From: Bradyrhizobium oligotrophicum S58
GTDB taxonomy: Bacteria; Pseudomonadota; Alphaproteobacteria; Rhizobiales; Xanthobacteraceae
Length of the DNA stretch: 64,000 nt
Assembly: GCF_000344805.1 (NCBI RefSeq)
Contig: NC_020453.1
Span: forward strand, 2,232,001 to 2,296,000
Reading direction: 5' to 3'
The notes under the pieces are model-generated. The model searched no databases, was not told the DNA's origin, and saw nothing but the letters and a program-made list of their open reading frames with translations. Both the position numbers and the translations under genes were made by a program. Position 1 is the first letter of the stretch. Each line of letters begins with the position of its first letter. Positions 47,773 to 56,512 of the stretch are shown piece by piece.

Positions 47773-48061
47773 CACGGGGGATTCGATGCAAGGGGATTCG
47801 AAAACGATTCGGGGGGCTGCGCGTTCGACAGGCGCAGGGCGGGCGAAGCGCTGAGATAGGAACGGCCCTGCGCTCCCGCAATCGCGCCAGCCGCGGTCAA
47901 TCATGTCGTTTGTCGGACTTTTGTGTGGTTGATGTGGCGAGTGTTGCTGCACGGCCACGTCCACGACGCGAACGCGCCCTGCGATGCGGGACGATGTTGC
48001 GTCCGCGAGCATCTCGGGTACGGTCGCGCCGTCTCGACATTTCCGCCGCGGAGAAGGACCG

Positions 48062-48793
48062 ATGTCGCCACGCGCCAGCACCGTTCGAACCAATTCGAAG
48101 CGCAGCCTTCCTGCGCGCTGGATTGGCATGGTCGCTCTTGCCCTCTCGCTGGCCTTGCCGCTCGGGACCGGATCGGTGCGCGCTGCGCCGAGCCCGTTGG
48201 CCGCAAGCGCCGCAAGCACGACCCATGTCTATCTGCTGCGCGGCGTGCTCAACATCTTCTCGCTCGGGCTCGACGATATCGCCGCCAAGCTGGATTCGCA
48301 GGGCATCCCGAACACGGTTGCCAATTTCGTGTCGTGGTCGTCGCTGGCCGACGAGGCGGCAACGGCCTACCGGGCCGGCCGCATCAAGACCATCATCCTG
48401 GTCGGGCATTCCTCCGGCGCCACCGCGCTGCCGGACATGATCAACAAGCTCGGCCAGCTCGGCGTCCCGGTGAAGCTCGCGATCGGGCTCGATTCGGTGT
48501 TCAAGACCAAGCTCGTCGGCGGCAACGCCGAACGCTACATCAATTTCTACATCGCCAGCGGCGCCGGCGAGCCGGTCCGCCGCGACGACGGCTTCCGTGG
48601 CAAGCTCGAGAACGTGGACGTCCAGGCGGTTCCCGGCGTCGGTCACGTCACCATCGAGAAGAACCAGATCATGCAGCAGAAGGTGATCGGCGCGATCGAC
48701 GGGGTCGTGTTCGGTGGGCGGGGCAGGCCGGCTGCGCCGCCGACCCGCATGGCCGCTCCGCAGCGCGCCGCCAGCGCCACCGGTTACCGGTAG
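48062..48793 (+). CDS. Secreted alpha/beta-hydrolase-like protein (GHSSGA)
   Basis: A 243-residue exported protein with a basic N terminus and a signal helix ([16 protein letters not shown]), cleaved around residue 41. The mature part resembles a small lipase/esterase-like alpha/beta hydrolase. The nucleophile elbow is G115-H-S117-S-G119, with possible acid D144 (GLDSVF) and base H195 (GVGHVTIEK). GGAGAAGGA stands 5 nt before the ATG at 48062. The next gene encodes a related protein with the same order of motifs, so the two are probably tandem paralogs. The substrate is unknown. Confidence 0.75.
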   Translation: MSPRASTVRTNSKRSLPARWIGMVALALSLALPLGTGSVRAAPSPLAASAASTTHVYLLRGVLNIFSLGLDDIAAKLDSQGIPNTVANFVSWSSLADEAATAYRAGRIKTIILVGHSSGATALPDMINKLGQLGVPVKLAIGLDSVFKTKLVGGNAERYINFYIASGAGEPVRRDDGFRGKLENVDVQAVPGVGHVTIEKNQIMQQKVIGAIDGVVFGGRGRPAAPPTRMAAPQRAASATGYR

Positions 48794-48904
48794 CTCGCGG
48801 CGGCGCCGACGGGCGCGCCCCAAAATGCTCCCATTCCACGGCGACAAGCGGCCCAGCAGGACTTACCTTTTCCTGCTGCGGATGAGCTTTGCAGGGATGC
48901 ACGC

Positions 48905-49933
48905 ATGATCGGCGGCAGGGCGCTGATGGCCAGGATCCACCTCGGCCGGGCCATTTCAGGGCCATTCCTGGCCGTGCTGCTTGCGGCCGGTCTCGCCATC
49001 TCCGTGCCGCAGGCCGCGGTCGCAGGCGCCGCTTCGGCCACCGCTCCCACCAGGTCGGCCAAGGCGGCCGCTACACCGACGCCAGCCGCCATCCGCCCGG
49101 TTCCGGCGCCCCCGCCGCCCGAGATCACCCAGCCGCTGCCGCCACCGCGGGTCTACCTGTTCCGCGGCGCCCTTGGCCCGTTCTTCTCGACCGGCATGGA
49201 CCGCCTCGCCGAAAAGATCGAGAAGGCCGGGTTCTGGGCGAGCGTCTATGAATTCACGCTGTGCGACCTGATCGCACTCCAGGTTGCCAAGAACTACCGC
49301 CAGGAGGGCGGGCCGATCGTGCTGATCGGCCATTCGATGGGCGGGCTGTGCAGCGTCCGCATCGCGATCACGCTGCAGGAGCAGAACATTCCGGTCGCTC
49401 TCGTCGTCACCGTCGATCCGGCGCATGCGACCAAGAGCGTGCCGCTGAACGTGCAGCGCTTCATCAACCTGTTCCTGTCCGACAACATTCTCGGGGGCGG
49501 CGACGTCAAGCCGGAGCCCGGCTTTCGCGGTCATTACGCCAGCTTCGACATGAAGGATCATGACGAGGTCACGCACATCAACATCGACAAGATGGAGGAT
49601 GTGCACGCCCAGCTGGTCGCGATGATCAGCCAGCTGTCGCAGACTTCGGCCACCGCCGAGGCCGATCCGGTCCAGCTGCGCTATCTCGTGCCGCCGAAAG
49701 CATCCGTGGAGCTGTGGGACAGCGGGGTTCCGGTGCCGGTGCGGCCGGGCGAGACCCTCGACCAGATCGCCGCCAATTATCGCGTTCCGCTGTGGGCCTT
49801 GCAGCAGTCCAACCGTGGGCTTGCCACCATGCCGATCGTCCCCGGCCAGCGCATCATCCTGCCGCGCCATCTGCTGCCGCAGGCCGCCAACCAGCCGGTG
49901 CCGCAGATGCCAGAGACGTCGGTCCGGCGCTGA
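48905..49933 (+). CDS. Secreted alpha/beta-hydrolase-like protein with C-terminal LysM domain
   Basis: A 342-residue exported protein with a signal peptide (about 1-40), a Pro/Ala-rich linker (about 45-80), a hydrolase-like domain with G142-H-S144-M-G146, possible acid D171 (VTVDPAH) and base H224 (VTHINID), then a LysM domain at about 275-320 (PVRPGETLDQIAANYR, then VPGQRIILP). LysM binds peptidoglycan, so the enzyme is probably held at the wall. It is a longer relative of the protein encoded just upstream, which lacks LysM. Its stop lies 3 nt from the end of the convergent ICMT-like gene. Confidence 0.8.
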   Translation: MIGGRALMARIHLGRAISGPFLAVLLAAGLAISVPQAAVAGAASATAPTRSAKAAATPTPAAIRPVPAPPPPEITQPLPPPRVYLFRGALGPFFSTGMDRLAEKIEKAGFWASVYEFTLCDLIALQVAKNYRQEGGPIVLIGHSMGGLCSVRIAITLQEQNIPVALVVTVDPAHATKSVPLNVQRFINLFLSDNILGGGDVKPEPGFRGHYASFDMKDHDEVTHINIDKMEDVHAQLVAMISQLSQTSATAEADPVQLRYLVPPKASVELWDSGVPVPVRPGETLDQIAANYRVPLWALQQSNRGLATMPIVPGQRIILPRHLLPQAANQPVPQMPETSVRR

Positions 49934-49936
49934 GCG

Positions 49937-50560
49937 TCAGCCCGGCGGCAGGAACGGGATGATCATCGGCACGCGCTGGCGATAGGTGACATAATCCGGG
50001 CCGAGCTCCTGGCCCAGGAAGACCTCCTCCATCTTTGCCTTCCAGGCCATGCCGAGCGAAATCAGGAGGGCGCCGAGCACCGCGGTCACGGTGCCCACGG
50101 CAAGACCGGTCGCGAGCATGCCGAGGATCAGCCCGGTATAGATCGGGTGGCGGACCATGCCGTAGGGGCCGGTGTCGATGACCTTGTGGCCTTCCTTGTG
50201 GGTGATCGCGTTCGACCAGAAGCGGCCGAGATGGATGCGCGCCCACCAGGTGAAGGCGATGCCCGCCAGCGTGACGACGGTGAGCAGGTAGACGCCGGTC
50301 TCGCCGGGGTGCCAGAACGGCTTCTCGCCCAGGAGGCGCGAGGTCCAGGGCGTGAACAGGATACCGCCGAGCACGATCAGCGCGTGATAGCGGCTGGTCC
50401 TGATCACCGTGACATGCTTTCGGGTCTGCCCCGACCAGAACGAGGCTCCGACCCAGCTGGCGAGCCAGATCAGCCAGATGATGGCCAACAGCGACGTCGG
50501 CCAGGTGGTGGTCCATCCGCTGAACGCAACCGACGAGATGGGACTGGCATCACCGGACAT
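49937..50560 (-). CDS. Isoprenylcysteine carboxyl methyltransferase (ICMT/PEMT)-family membrane protein
   Basis: A 207-residue integral membrane methyltransferase-like protein with about five helices. The family signature is near the C-terminal half: LGRFWS (about 112-117), then TGPYGMVRHPIYTG (SAM-binding HP motif) and GPDYVTYRQRVPMIIPF. Bacterial members methylate lipids or small molecules, and the actual substrate is unknown. It is the last gene of a minus-strand set with the epimerase (41 bp upstream) and the Mpo1-like gene, which suggests lipid modification. Confidence 0.85.
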   Translation of the reverse strand: MSGDASPISSVAFSGWTTTWPTSLLAIIWLIWLASWVGASFWSGQTRKHVTVIRTSRYHALIVLGGILFTPWTSRLLGEKPFWHPGETGVYLLTVVTLAGIAFTWWARIHLGRFWSNAITHKEGHKVIDTGPYGMVRHPIYTGLILGMLATGLAVGTVTAVLGALLISLGMAWKAKMEEVFLGQELGPDYVTYRQRVPMIIPFLPPG

Positions 50561-50601
50561 GTCTTGGAACCGCTATGAGACGTGGGATCGGCCGCTCTTA
50601 C

Positions 50602-51627
50602 CTATTCGGCCGCCGTGCGAAAAGGGTGTTGTTTCTCGTCGAGCCGTTTTCCCGGCTCGGCATCGAGCAGGAAGGCGATGGTCTCGCGCAAGGTCGGCTC
50701 GATCGGGCGGGGCGCGTAGCCGAGCTCCCGCTTCGCCCTGTCGATCGACAGGTCCGAGGCCGACCGGGCGATCCTGACGCCTTCAGCGGTGCCCGATGGC
50801 GTCTGCTTGGTCAGGTGATCGGAGATGAATTCGAGCATGCCGGCGGACAGCTCAGCCAGCCGGCCGGGCACGGAAATGGCCACATGCTTGCGGCCGCTGA
50901 TCGCCGCCATCAGCTCGAGGATTCGGCTGAGGCGCAGGCTCTCGCCGCCGAACACGTAGCGGCCGCCGACCTTGCCGCGTTCCATTGCCAGGATCAGGCC
51001 TGTGGCGACGTCACGGACGTCGACCAGGTTGACGACGAAATCGAGGTAGAGCTGCACCCGGCTGTCCAGGAAGTGGCGCAACATCTGTGACGGCGGTGTC
51101 AGGTTGCTGTCATGCGGCCCGATCGGCATCGTCGGCGTGCCGATCACGACTGGAAAGCCGTCCGCCGCAGCCGCCATGGCGCGGGCCTCGGCCAGGGCCT
51201 TCGACCGGGTATAGGCACCCGGCATGGCCTCCGCCGGAGGCGCGGTCGCAGCTGACGCAGCGCCTGCCGACCCCGGATAGTCGAACAGGATCGACTCGGT
51301 CGAACAGTGCAGGAAGCGGCGGACCCGGCTGGCGCGCGCCGCCGCCAGCACCGTCTCGGTGCCCAGGCAGTTCACCCGGTAGAAGTCCTCGCGGTCCGGC
51401 ATCCACATGCCGGGCAGCCCGGCCAGGTGATAGACCTGATCGACGCCGGCGACGGCCTGTCGCACCAGGCCCGCATCGAGCACGGAGCCCTCGAGATACT
51501 CCACCTCGGTGATCATGTGGGTAGGACAGCGGATGTCGAGCACGCGCACCTCGACGCCCCGGGTGACGAGCGCCGAGACGAGGTGATGTCCGATAAAACC
51601 GCTGCCGCCTGTGACGAGGACTTTCAT
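50602..51627 (-). CDS. NAD(P)-dependent epimerase/dehydratase (extended SDR, HpnA-like)
   Basis: A 341-residue extended short-chain dehydrogenase. The NAD(P) motif is VTGGSGFIGHH (GxxGxxG at 7-13) and the catalytic pair is Y139-x3-K143 (YTRSK) with Ser/Thr at STES (109-112). The segment DREDFYRVNCLGTETVLAAA resembles sugar epimerases and HpnA-like hopanoid-associated proteins. A short Ala/Pro-rich insert (about 118-135) sits between the Ser and Tyr. Its start codon shares one base with the stop of the upstream Mpo1-like gene (TAATG), so the two are translationally coupled. Confidence 0.88.
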   Translation of the reverse strand: MKVLVTGGSGFIGHHLVSALVTRGVEVRVLDIRCPTHMITEVEYLEGSVLDAGLVRQAVAGVDQVYHLAGLPGMWMPDREDFYRVNCLGTETVLAAARASRVRRFLHCSTESILFDYPGSAGAASAATAPPAEAMPGAYTRSKALAEARAMAAAADGFPVVIGTPTMPIGPHDSNLTPPSQMLRHFLDSRVQLYLDFVVNLVDVRDVATGLILAMERGKVGGRYVFGGESLRLSRILELMAAISGRKHVAISVPGRLAELSAGMLEFISDHLTKQTPSGTAEGVRIARSASDLSIDRAKRELGYAPRPIEPTLRETIAFLLDAEPGKRLDEKQHPFRTAAE

Positions 51628-52178
51628 TAGGGGCGTGAGTGCTGATCGCCTTGAAGATGGTCCGATGCGTGCCGATCCGACGACCAGTCCGGCGCGATGA
51701 GGTCGGCCACCGAAGGCCTGAAGCCGAGCGCCATGTACAATTTCGCCATCACGAACATTGGTCCGAGAAAGAGATGCGCCGGATGATCCAGCAGAGACGG
51801 ATTGTTGCGCTCGAACAGCTTGTGGCCGACGGCTTGCGACACCAGGCCAAGGATCACGAGCGCGGCAAACAGAGCCCACAAGGCCATTCCGTGGACGTGA
51901 TCGGCAATCATCATGGCCGCAGCAAGGAACAGCACGGCGAAGGCCAGGATGCCCGCACCGAGTGCGGCATCGAGCAGCAGCCAATACAGCAGGACGGGCA
52001 GCGCCAGTACGGCGCCCAGGCTGATCGGGATGCCGAACGCGTCGAAATGCCACAAGCTCAGCGGCAGCACCGCCCCGAGGAACAGCAGGATGATCCCGAG
52101 CACATGCATCAGGCCGTTGCGCGGATCGCGATGATATTGGACGTAGTCGATCATCTGGCGTCGGAACATGGCGTTCAT
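51627..52178 (-). CDS. Mpo1-like (DUF962) membrane protein
   Basis: A 183-residue membrane protein of the DUF962/Mpo1 family. Yeast Mpo1 is an iron(II) dioxygenase that oxidises 2-hydroxy fatty acids. The family motif is at the N terminus: YVQYHRDPRNGLMHVLG with H16, N21 and H25. The second conserved block follows the helices: SQAVGHKLFERNNPSLLDHPAHLFLGPMF. About four membrane helices lie between. The start ATG at 52178 directly precedes the motif. It heads a coupled set with a sugar-nucleotide-type epimerase and an ICMT-like methyltransferase. Confidence 0.88.
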   Translation of the reverse strand: MNAMFRRQMIDYVQYHRDPRNGLMHVLGIILLFLGAVLPLSLWHFDAFGIPISLGAVLALPVLLYWLLLDAALGAGILAFAVLFLAAAMMIADHVHGMALWALFAALVILGLVSQAVGHKLFERNNPSLLDHPAHLFLGPMFVMAKLYMALGFRPSVADLIAPDWSSDRHASDHLQGDQHSRP

Positions 52179-52431
52179 GTCTGGCTCGCTCGTCAATGAG
52201 ACCGACGACCGCTCAATCGACGGCCGTAAAGACGGGGCTATACCATCAAGCGGCTGCATCGACAAACCCGGCAATCGCGGCCCAGCCGTCCGCCGCAGGC
52301 TGGCGTTGCCGCGCGAGGGTGATAACGGGTTCCATTTGCGTCTCGCGGGCGGCCGATCGCGTCATGTGCTGAAGTGACAGTCGCGCCGAGACGGCCACAG
52401 GTTCATGGCCCCCGCGCAGGTCTTACTTGCA
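52179..52431. other. Gap of 253 bp between the OmpA pair and the Mpo1 set
   Basis: All flanking genes run leftward. The gap must hold the promoter of the Mpo1-epimerase-ICMT set. No terminator or promoter boxes were recognised. Confidence 0.4.
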
Positions 52432-53115
52432 TCAATTGCGATGCTTGCGCGGAGCCTGCTTGCCCGGCGCCGCCGGCGCAGGGGCCGGAGGTGGGGCGGC
52501 CGCCTCTTCGGCGGCCTTGGCGACCGTGATGATCTGGATCTGCTGATTGACGGGCGCGGTCGGCTTCGACGGATCGAGCAATTGCTCCTCGCCGAGCCCG
52601 ACCGACTGCAGGCGCTTGACCGAGATCTTGAAGGTATTTGCCAGGATGTCGCGGATCGCGTCGGCCCGGCGTTGGCTCAGGATGACGTTGGACTCGCGCT
52701 TGCCGTTGGCTTCGACATGGCCGACGATCAGGAACGTGTAGGGCAGGAGGTCGGAATACACCATCGCGTCGGCGATCCGTCCCACGGCCTGGTACGATTC
52801 GGGACGCACGATCGGCGTGTCCTGGTCGAACTGAATGTCGACGTTGAAGGCCGGCAGATTCATCAGCTCCGGCGCGATCGGCGTGCGCTTCTGCGGCGGT
52901 GGCTCATTGCGGCTGCGAATTTTCGAGCGTTCCTGGGTCTGCTGCTTCAGCGCCGGCAGATCGAGCGTGGGCGCGCTCTCGAAGCGGCTGAGCTGGCGCA
53001 CGATGTCCTCGCGGGTGATCTCCTGCGACCGCGCCGGCGCGCTCGCGACCATCAACGAAGCGGCAAGCAGGCTTGGGAGCAGTCCTGGCAGCAGTGATGT
53101 CGCCGTCCGCTGCAT
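52432..53115 (-). CDS. OmpA-domain secreted protein
   Basis: A 227-residue exported protein with a signal peptide ending near ARS-QE (about residue 30). A charged linker leads to an OmpA C-terminal domain (about 90-200): FNVDIQFDQDTPIV, LIVGHVEANGKRESNVILSQRRADAI and VGLGEEQ. The usual GHTD is GHVE here, and the invariant Arg region is SQRRADA. A Pro/Ala tail with basic end follows. The fold normally binds diaminopimelate in peptidoglycan. The start ATG overlaps the stop of the upstream cysteine-rich gene (TGATG), so the two are co-translated. Confidence 0.85.
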   Translation of the reverse strand: MQRTATSLLPGLLPSLLAASLMVASAPARSQEITREDIVRQLSRFESAPTLDLPALKQQTQERSKIRSRNEPPPQKRTPIAPELMNLPAFNVDIQFDQDTPIVRPESYQAVGRIADAMVYSDLLPYTFLIVGHVEANGKRESNVILSQRRADAIRDILANTFKISVKRLQSVGLGEEQLLDPSKPTAPVNQQIQIITVAKAAEEAAAPPPAPAPAAPGKQAPRKHRN

Positions 53116-53531
53116 CAGCGATACCCCGCCTCGCCCATCGCCTGCTGGCACCGCGCGTTCACGCCGTTGGCGGTCAGCAGGCACGGAATCGACTTGCTGG
53201 TCTCCTTGGTGGAACCGCCGCACAGTTTGACGATCTCGCGCTGGCAGGCATTGGCAACCGTCACCCGTGCCGCGATGCGCTTCTGGATCGCCTCGAAGGC
53301 CTTGAAATAGGTGGCCTTGCACTGCGCGGAGACCACGTCCTGGTTGCGCGAGAGGCACTCCTTGAGCCGGTTGGAGTCGAGATTGACGCCGCGGCAATTG
53401 GCGGTGATGTCGGCGCCGCAGCTCGATGCGATCAACCCGGCGGAATCGCCGAAGCTCATCGTCTGCGCCATCGCAAGCGACGGTGCACCCAGCAGTACCG
53501 CAACAAGAAGCAGAATGTATCCCCGGACCAT
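53115..53531 (-). CDS. Secreted protein with two cysteine-rich repeats
   Basis: A 138-residue exported protein, signal peptide cut after AMA (residue 22). The mature part has eight cysteines in two sets of four: C38, C46, C59, C71 and C96, C104, C117, C128. The spacing is nearly the same in both sets (x7, x12, then x11 or x10), so it is a tandem repeat resembling the Golgi GLG1-type cysteine-rich repeat (PF00839). It likely forms disulfides in the periplasm. It is directly coupled to the OmpA-domain gene. Function unknown. Confidence 0.78.
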   Translation of the reverse strand: MVRGYILLLVAVLLGAPSLAMAQTMSFGDSAGLIASSCGADITANCRGVNLDSNRLKECLSRNQDVVSAQCKATYFKAFEAIQKRIAARVTVANACQREIVKLCGGSTKETSKSIPCLLTANGVNARCQQAMGEAGYR

Positions 53532-53647
53532 GGTTGCATCTCATACGACGCAAGCTGCCACGGTCAAGGCCTAACGAAGGCGAAGCTTGAAGTTCGATTG
53601 CCACGATCCGCTTGCCGCGCGACGGCAAGCGCACAGTGTCCCTCAGG

Positions 53648-56230
53648 TCACGCCCGCTCGACGAAGCTGTCGACGACCTTCTTCTCGCCGGCCTTGTCGA
53701 AGGCGATGGTCAGCTTGTTGCCGTCGATCTTGACGACGCGGCCATAGCCGAACTTCTGGTGAAACACGCGGTCGTCGAGTGCGAATTCCGACGTGGTGCC
53801 GGTCGATTTCGCGACCAGCTCGCCCTCGATGGTCAGCGGTCCGCGCTTGCTCCGGCCAAAATTACCGCCAAAGCCGCCGCCGAAAGGATCGCGCCCCGAG
53901 AATGGCGATTGCTCTTCCTTGAAGCCGCCTTCGGTCGCCCCGCGCGCTGCGCCGGGGCGACGCGCCTGCGCGCGCTGCCAGCCCGGCGTGGAATAGCTCG
54001 ATCCGAAGGATTCGACATTGTCGAAACGCGACGGGCCATAGCCGCCGGCGCCGCCCCAGCCGGAGCCGCCCTTGGATTCCGTGATCTCGACGCTGCCGGC
54101 CGGCAATTCGTCGAGGAAGCGCGACGGAATCGTCGTGGTCCAGGTGCCGTGGATGCGGCGGTTGGTGGCGAAATAGAGCTTGGCGCGACGGCGCGCGCGG
54201 GTCAGCCCGACATGGGCGAGGCGGCGCTCCTCTTCGAGCCCGGCACGGCCCTGTTCGTCGAGCGTGCGCTGGCTCGGAAACAGACCTTCCTCCCAGCCCG
54301 GCAGAAACACGTTGTCGAACTCCAGCCCCTTGGCCGAGTGCAGGGTCATCAGCGACACCGCGTCCTCGTCCGCGGCGCCCTCGCGGTCCATCACCAGCGA
54401 GATGTGCTCGAGGAAGCCGTGCAAATTCTCGAACTCCTCCATCGAGCGGATGAGCTCTTTCAAATTGTCGAGGCGCCCGGCCGCATCGGCCGAGCGGTCC
54501 TTCTGCCACATCTCGGTATAGCCGCTCTCGTCGAGCACGATCTCGGCGAGCTCGGTGTGCGGCGTCACCTCGCGCTGGGCGCGCCAGCGCTCGAACTGCA
54601 GCACGAGCTGGCGCAGGCTCCCGCGCGCCTTCGGCTTCAGCTCGTCGGTCTCGACCACGGCGCGCGCCGCCTCGAACAGCGGGATACGGCGCTTGCGGGC
54701 GTGATCGTGCAGCATCTGCACGGTGGCATCGCCGAGCCCGCGCTTCGGCACGTTGACGATGCGCTCGAAGGCGAGGTCGTCGGCCGGCGAGTTGATGACG
54801 CGCAAGTAAGCCAGCGCATCGCGGATCTCGGCGCGCTCGTAGAAGCGGGGACCGCCGATGACGCGGTAGGGCAGGCCGAGCGTGACGAAACGGTCCTCGA
54901 ATTCGCGCATCTGGTATGAGGCGCGCACCAGGATGGCGATGTCGTTGAGATGCTCGCCCTTGCGCTGCAGCTCCTCGATCTCCTCGCCAATGCCGCGGGC
55001 TTCCTCCTCGGAGTCCCACGCGCCGGTGACGGTGACTTTCTCACCCTCGACGTCCTCGGTGCGCAGCGTCTTGCCGAGCCGGCCTTCATTGTGCGTGATC
55101 AAATGCGAGGCGGCCGCCAAGATGTGGCCGGTCGAGCGGTAGTTGCGCTCCAGCCGGATCACCTTGGCGCCGGGGAAGTCGTGCTCGAAGCGCAGGATGT
55201 TGTCGACCTCGGCGCCGCGCCAGCCATAGATCGACTGATCGTCGTCGCCGACGCAGCAGATGTTCTTGGGTGGAGGGGTGGCGCCAGGAACCGCAACGCT
55301 CTTCTCGTCATCGCCGGGCCGACGCGCTGCGTCGTGGCCCGGTGATCCATCTTCGTCCGAAGCCGCGATGGATTGCCGGGTCGAGCCCGGCAATGACGAG
55401 CCGGACGACGATGGGGCCTGCGACAGCAGCCGCAGCCAGAGATATTGCGCGACGTTGGTGTCCTGGTACTCGTCGACCAGGATGAACTTGAAGCGGTTCT
55501 GATACTGCCGCAGCACGTCCGGGTTCTCGCGAAACAGCCGGATGCACTCCAGCAGGAGATCGCCGAAATCGGCGGCGTTGAGGATCTTCAGCCGCTCCTG
55601 ATAGCTCGCATACAGCTTGCCGCCCTTGCCGTTGCCGAACACGGCGGCTTCGCCAGACGGCACCTGGGACGGCATCAGGCCACGGTTCTTCCAGCCGTCG
55701 ATCAGCCCGGCCAGCATGCGCGCCGGCCAGCGCTTGTCGTCGATGTTCTCGGCCTGCAGCAACTGCTTGAGCAGCCGGATCTGGTCGTCAGTGTCGAGCA
55801 CGGTGAAGTTGGACTTCAGCTGCACCAGCTCGGCATGGCTGCGCAGGATGCGGCCGGCGATCGAGTGGAAGGTGCCGAGCCACGGCATGCCCTCGACCGC
55901 CTGGCCGAGCATCTCGGCGAGCCGCGTCTTCATCTCGCGCGCGGCCTTGTTGGTGAAGGTCACCGACAGGATTTCACCCGGGCGTGCGCGGCCCTGGCTC
56001 AGGATATGCGCGATGCGCGTCGTCAGCACGCGGGTCTTGCCGGTGCCTGCACCGGCCAGCACCAGCACCGGGCCGTCGAGCGTCTCGACCGCGTCGCGCT
56101 GCTCCGGATTGAGGCCCGCGAGATAGCGCGCCCCGCCGCTCGCAGCGGCACGGGCGCGCGCGGCGATGCCGCCGGCGACGGGCTGGTGGTCGGGCGCAGG
56201 AAAAGGGCTCAGGCGGTTGGGCTCGGTCAT
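53648..56230 (-). CDS. uvrD: UvrD/PcrA-type DNA helicase with a repeat-encoded insert
   Basis: A superfamily 1A 3'-5' helicase for nucleotide excision and mismatch repair. The start ATG at 56230 gives 860 residues. Motif I is AGAGTGKTR (60-67), Ia is TFTNKAAREM, II is LVDEYQDTN (251-259), III is CVGDDDQSIYGWRGAE, and IV-VI follow (LERNYRS, VSLMTLHSAKGLEFDNV, VGLTRARRR). The C-terminal tail ends in a Tudor-like part (VFHQKFGYGRVVKIDGNKLTIAFD), typical of PcrA/UvrD. Between motifs II and III, where homologs have only a few residues, there are about 50 extra residues (272-321); 33 of them are encoded by a palindromic repeat. Confidence 0.95.
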   Translation of the reverse strand: MTEPNRLSPFPAPDHQPVAGGIAARARAAASGGARYLAGLNPEQRDAVETLDGPVLVLAGAGTGKTRVLTTRIAHILSQGRARPGEILSVTFTNKAAREMKTRLAEMLGQAVEGMPWLGTFHSIAGRILRSHAELVQLKSNFTVLDTDDQIRLLKQLLQAENIDDKRWPARMLAGLIDGWKNRGLMPSQVPSGEAAVFGNGKGGKLYASYQERLKILNAADFGDLLLECIRLFRENPDVLRQYQNRFKFILVDEYQDTNVAQYLWLRLLSQAPSSSGSSLPGSTRQSIAASDEDGSPGHDAARRPGDDEKSVAVPGATPPPKNICCVGDDDQSIYGWRGAEVDNILRFEHDFPGAKVIRLERNYRSTGHILAAASHLITHNEGRLGKTLRTEDVEGEKVTVTGAWDSEEEARGIGEEIEELQRKGEHLNDIAILVRASYQMREFEDRFVTLGLPYRVIGGPRFYERAEIRDALAYLRVINSPADDLAFERIVNVPKRGLGDATVQMLHDHARKRRIPLFEAARAVVETDELKPKARGSLRQLVLQFERWRAQREVTPHTELAEIVLDESGYTEMWQKDRSADAAGRLDNLKELIRSMEEFENLHGFLEHISLVMDREGAADEDAVSLMTLHSAKGLEFDNVFLPGWEEGLFPSQRTLDEQGRAGLEEERRLAHVGLTRARRRAKLYFATNRRIHGTWTTTIPSRFLDELPAGSVEITESKGGSGWGGAGGYGPSRFDNVESFGSSYSTPGWQRAQARRPGAARGATEGGFKEEQSPFSGRDPFGGGFGGNFGRSKRGPLTIEGELVAKSTGTTSEFALDDRVFHQKFGYGRVVKIDGNKLTIAFDKAGEKKVVDSFVERA
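55305..55400. repeat. Palindromic repeat inside the helicase gene
   Basis: A 96-bp palindromic element lies inside the helicase coding region. On the minus strand it begins CTCGTCATTGCCGGG and ends CCCGGCGATGACGAG; inside are the hairpin GCCGGGCTCGACCCGGC and the pair CAATCCATC/GATGGATCA. This is the Bradyrhizobium REP-like type that normally lies between genes. Its length is a multiple of three and the frame used has no stop, so the helicase stays open across it. Confidence 0.85.
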
Positions 56231-56512
56231 CAGCGAATCAGTCTCATCCCTCTGATGCCACCATACGACGGCATCGAGAGGTCTGCAGGAAGGAGCCCTC
56301 ATAGCAGGGATTGACGGCTATATGGGGCCGTCGGGCGCGTTTTACAGCCCTAAATCGGGCGCTGCGCCGGCTCCACGCGGCTTTTGTTCCTGCGAACCGC
56401 GAATTTTTAGCGGCGCACGCCGCCGGAACCTTTGTTCCCGGCCACGATTGTCCCGGCAACGGCGCAAGCTCCGCGTCGCTTTGAACCGCAATCGAGAGAC
56501 AGAGGTCGTGTC

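Noticed and set aside
47773..48219. 149-codon N-terminal extension of the ABC-2 ATPase
   Set aside because: It has no similarity to ABC proteins and covers the region upstream of the divergent hydrolase gene.
53116..53634. Upstream extension of the OmpA-domain frame at 52432
   Set aside because: It reads through the cysteine-rich gene in another frame; the ATG at 53115 opens a signal peptide.
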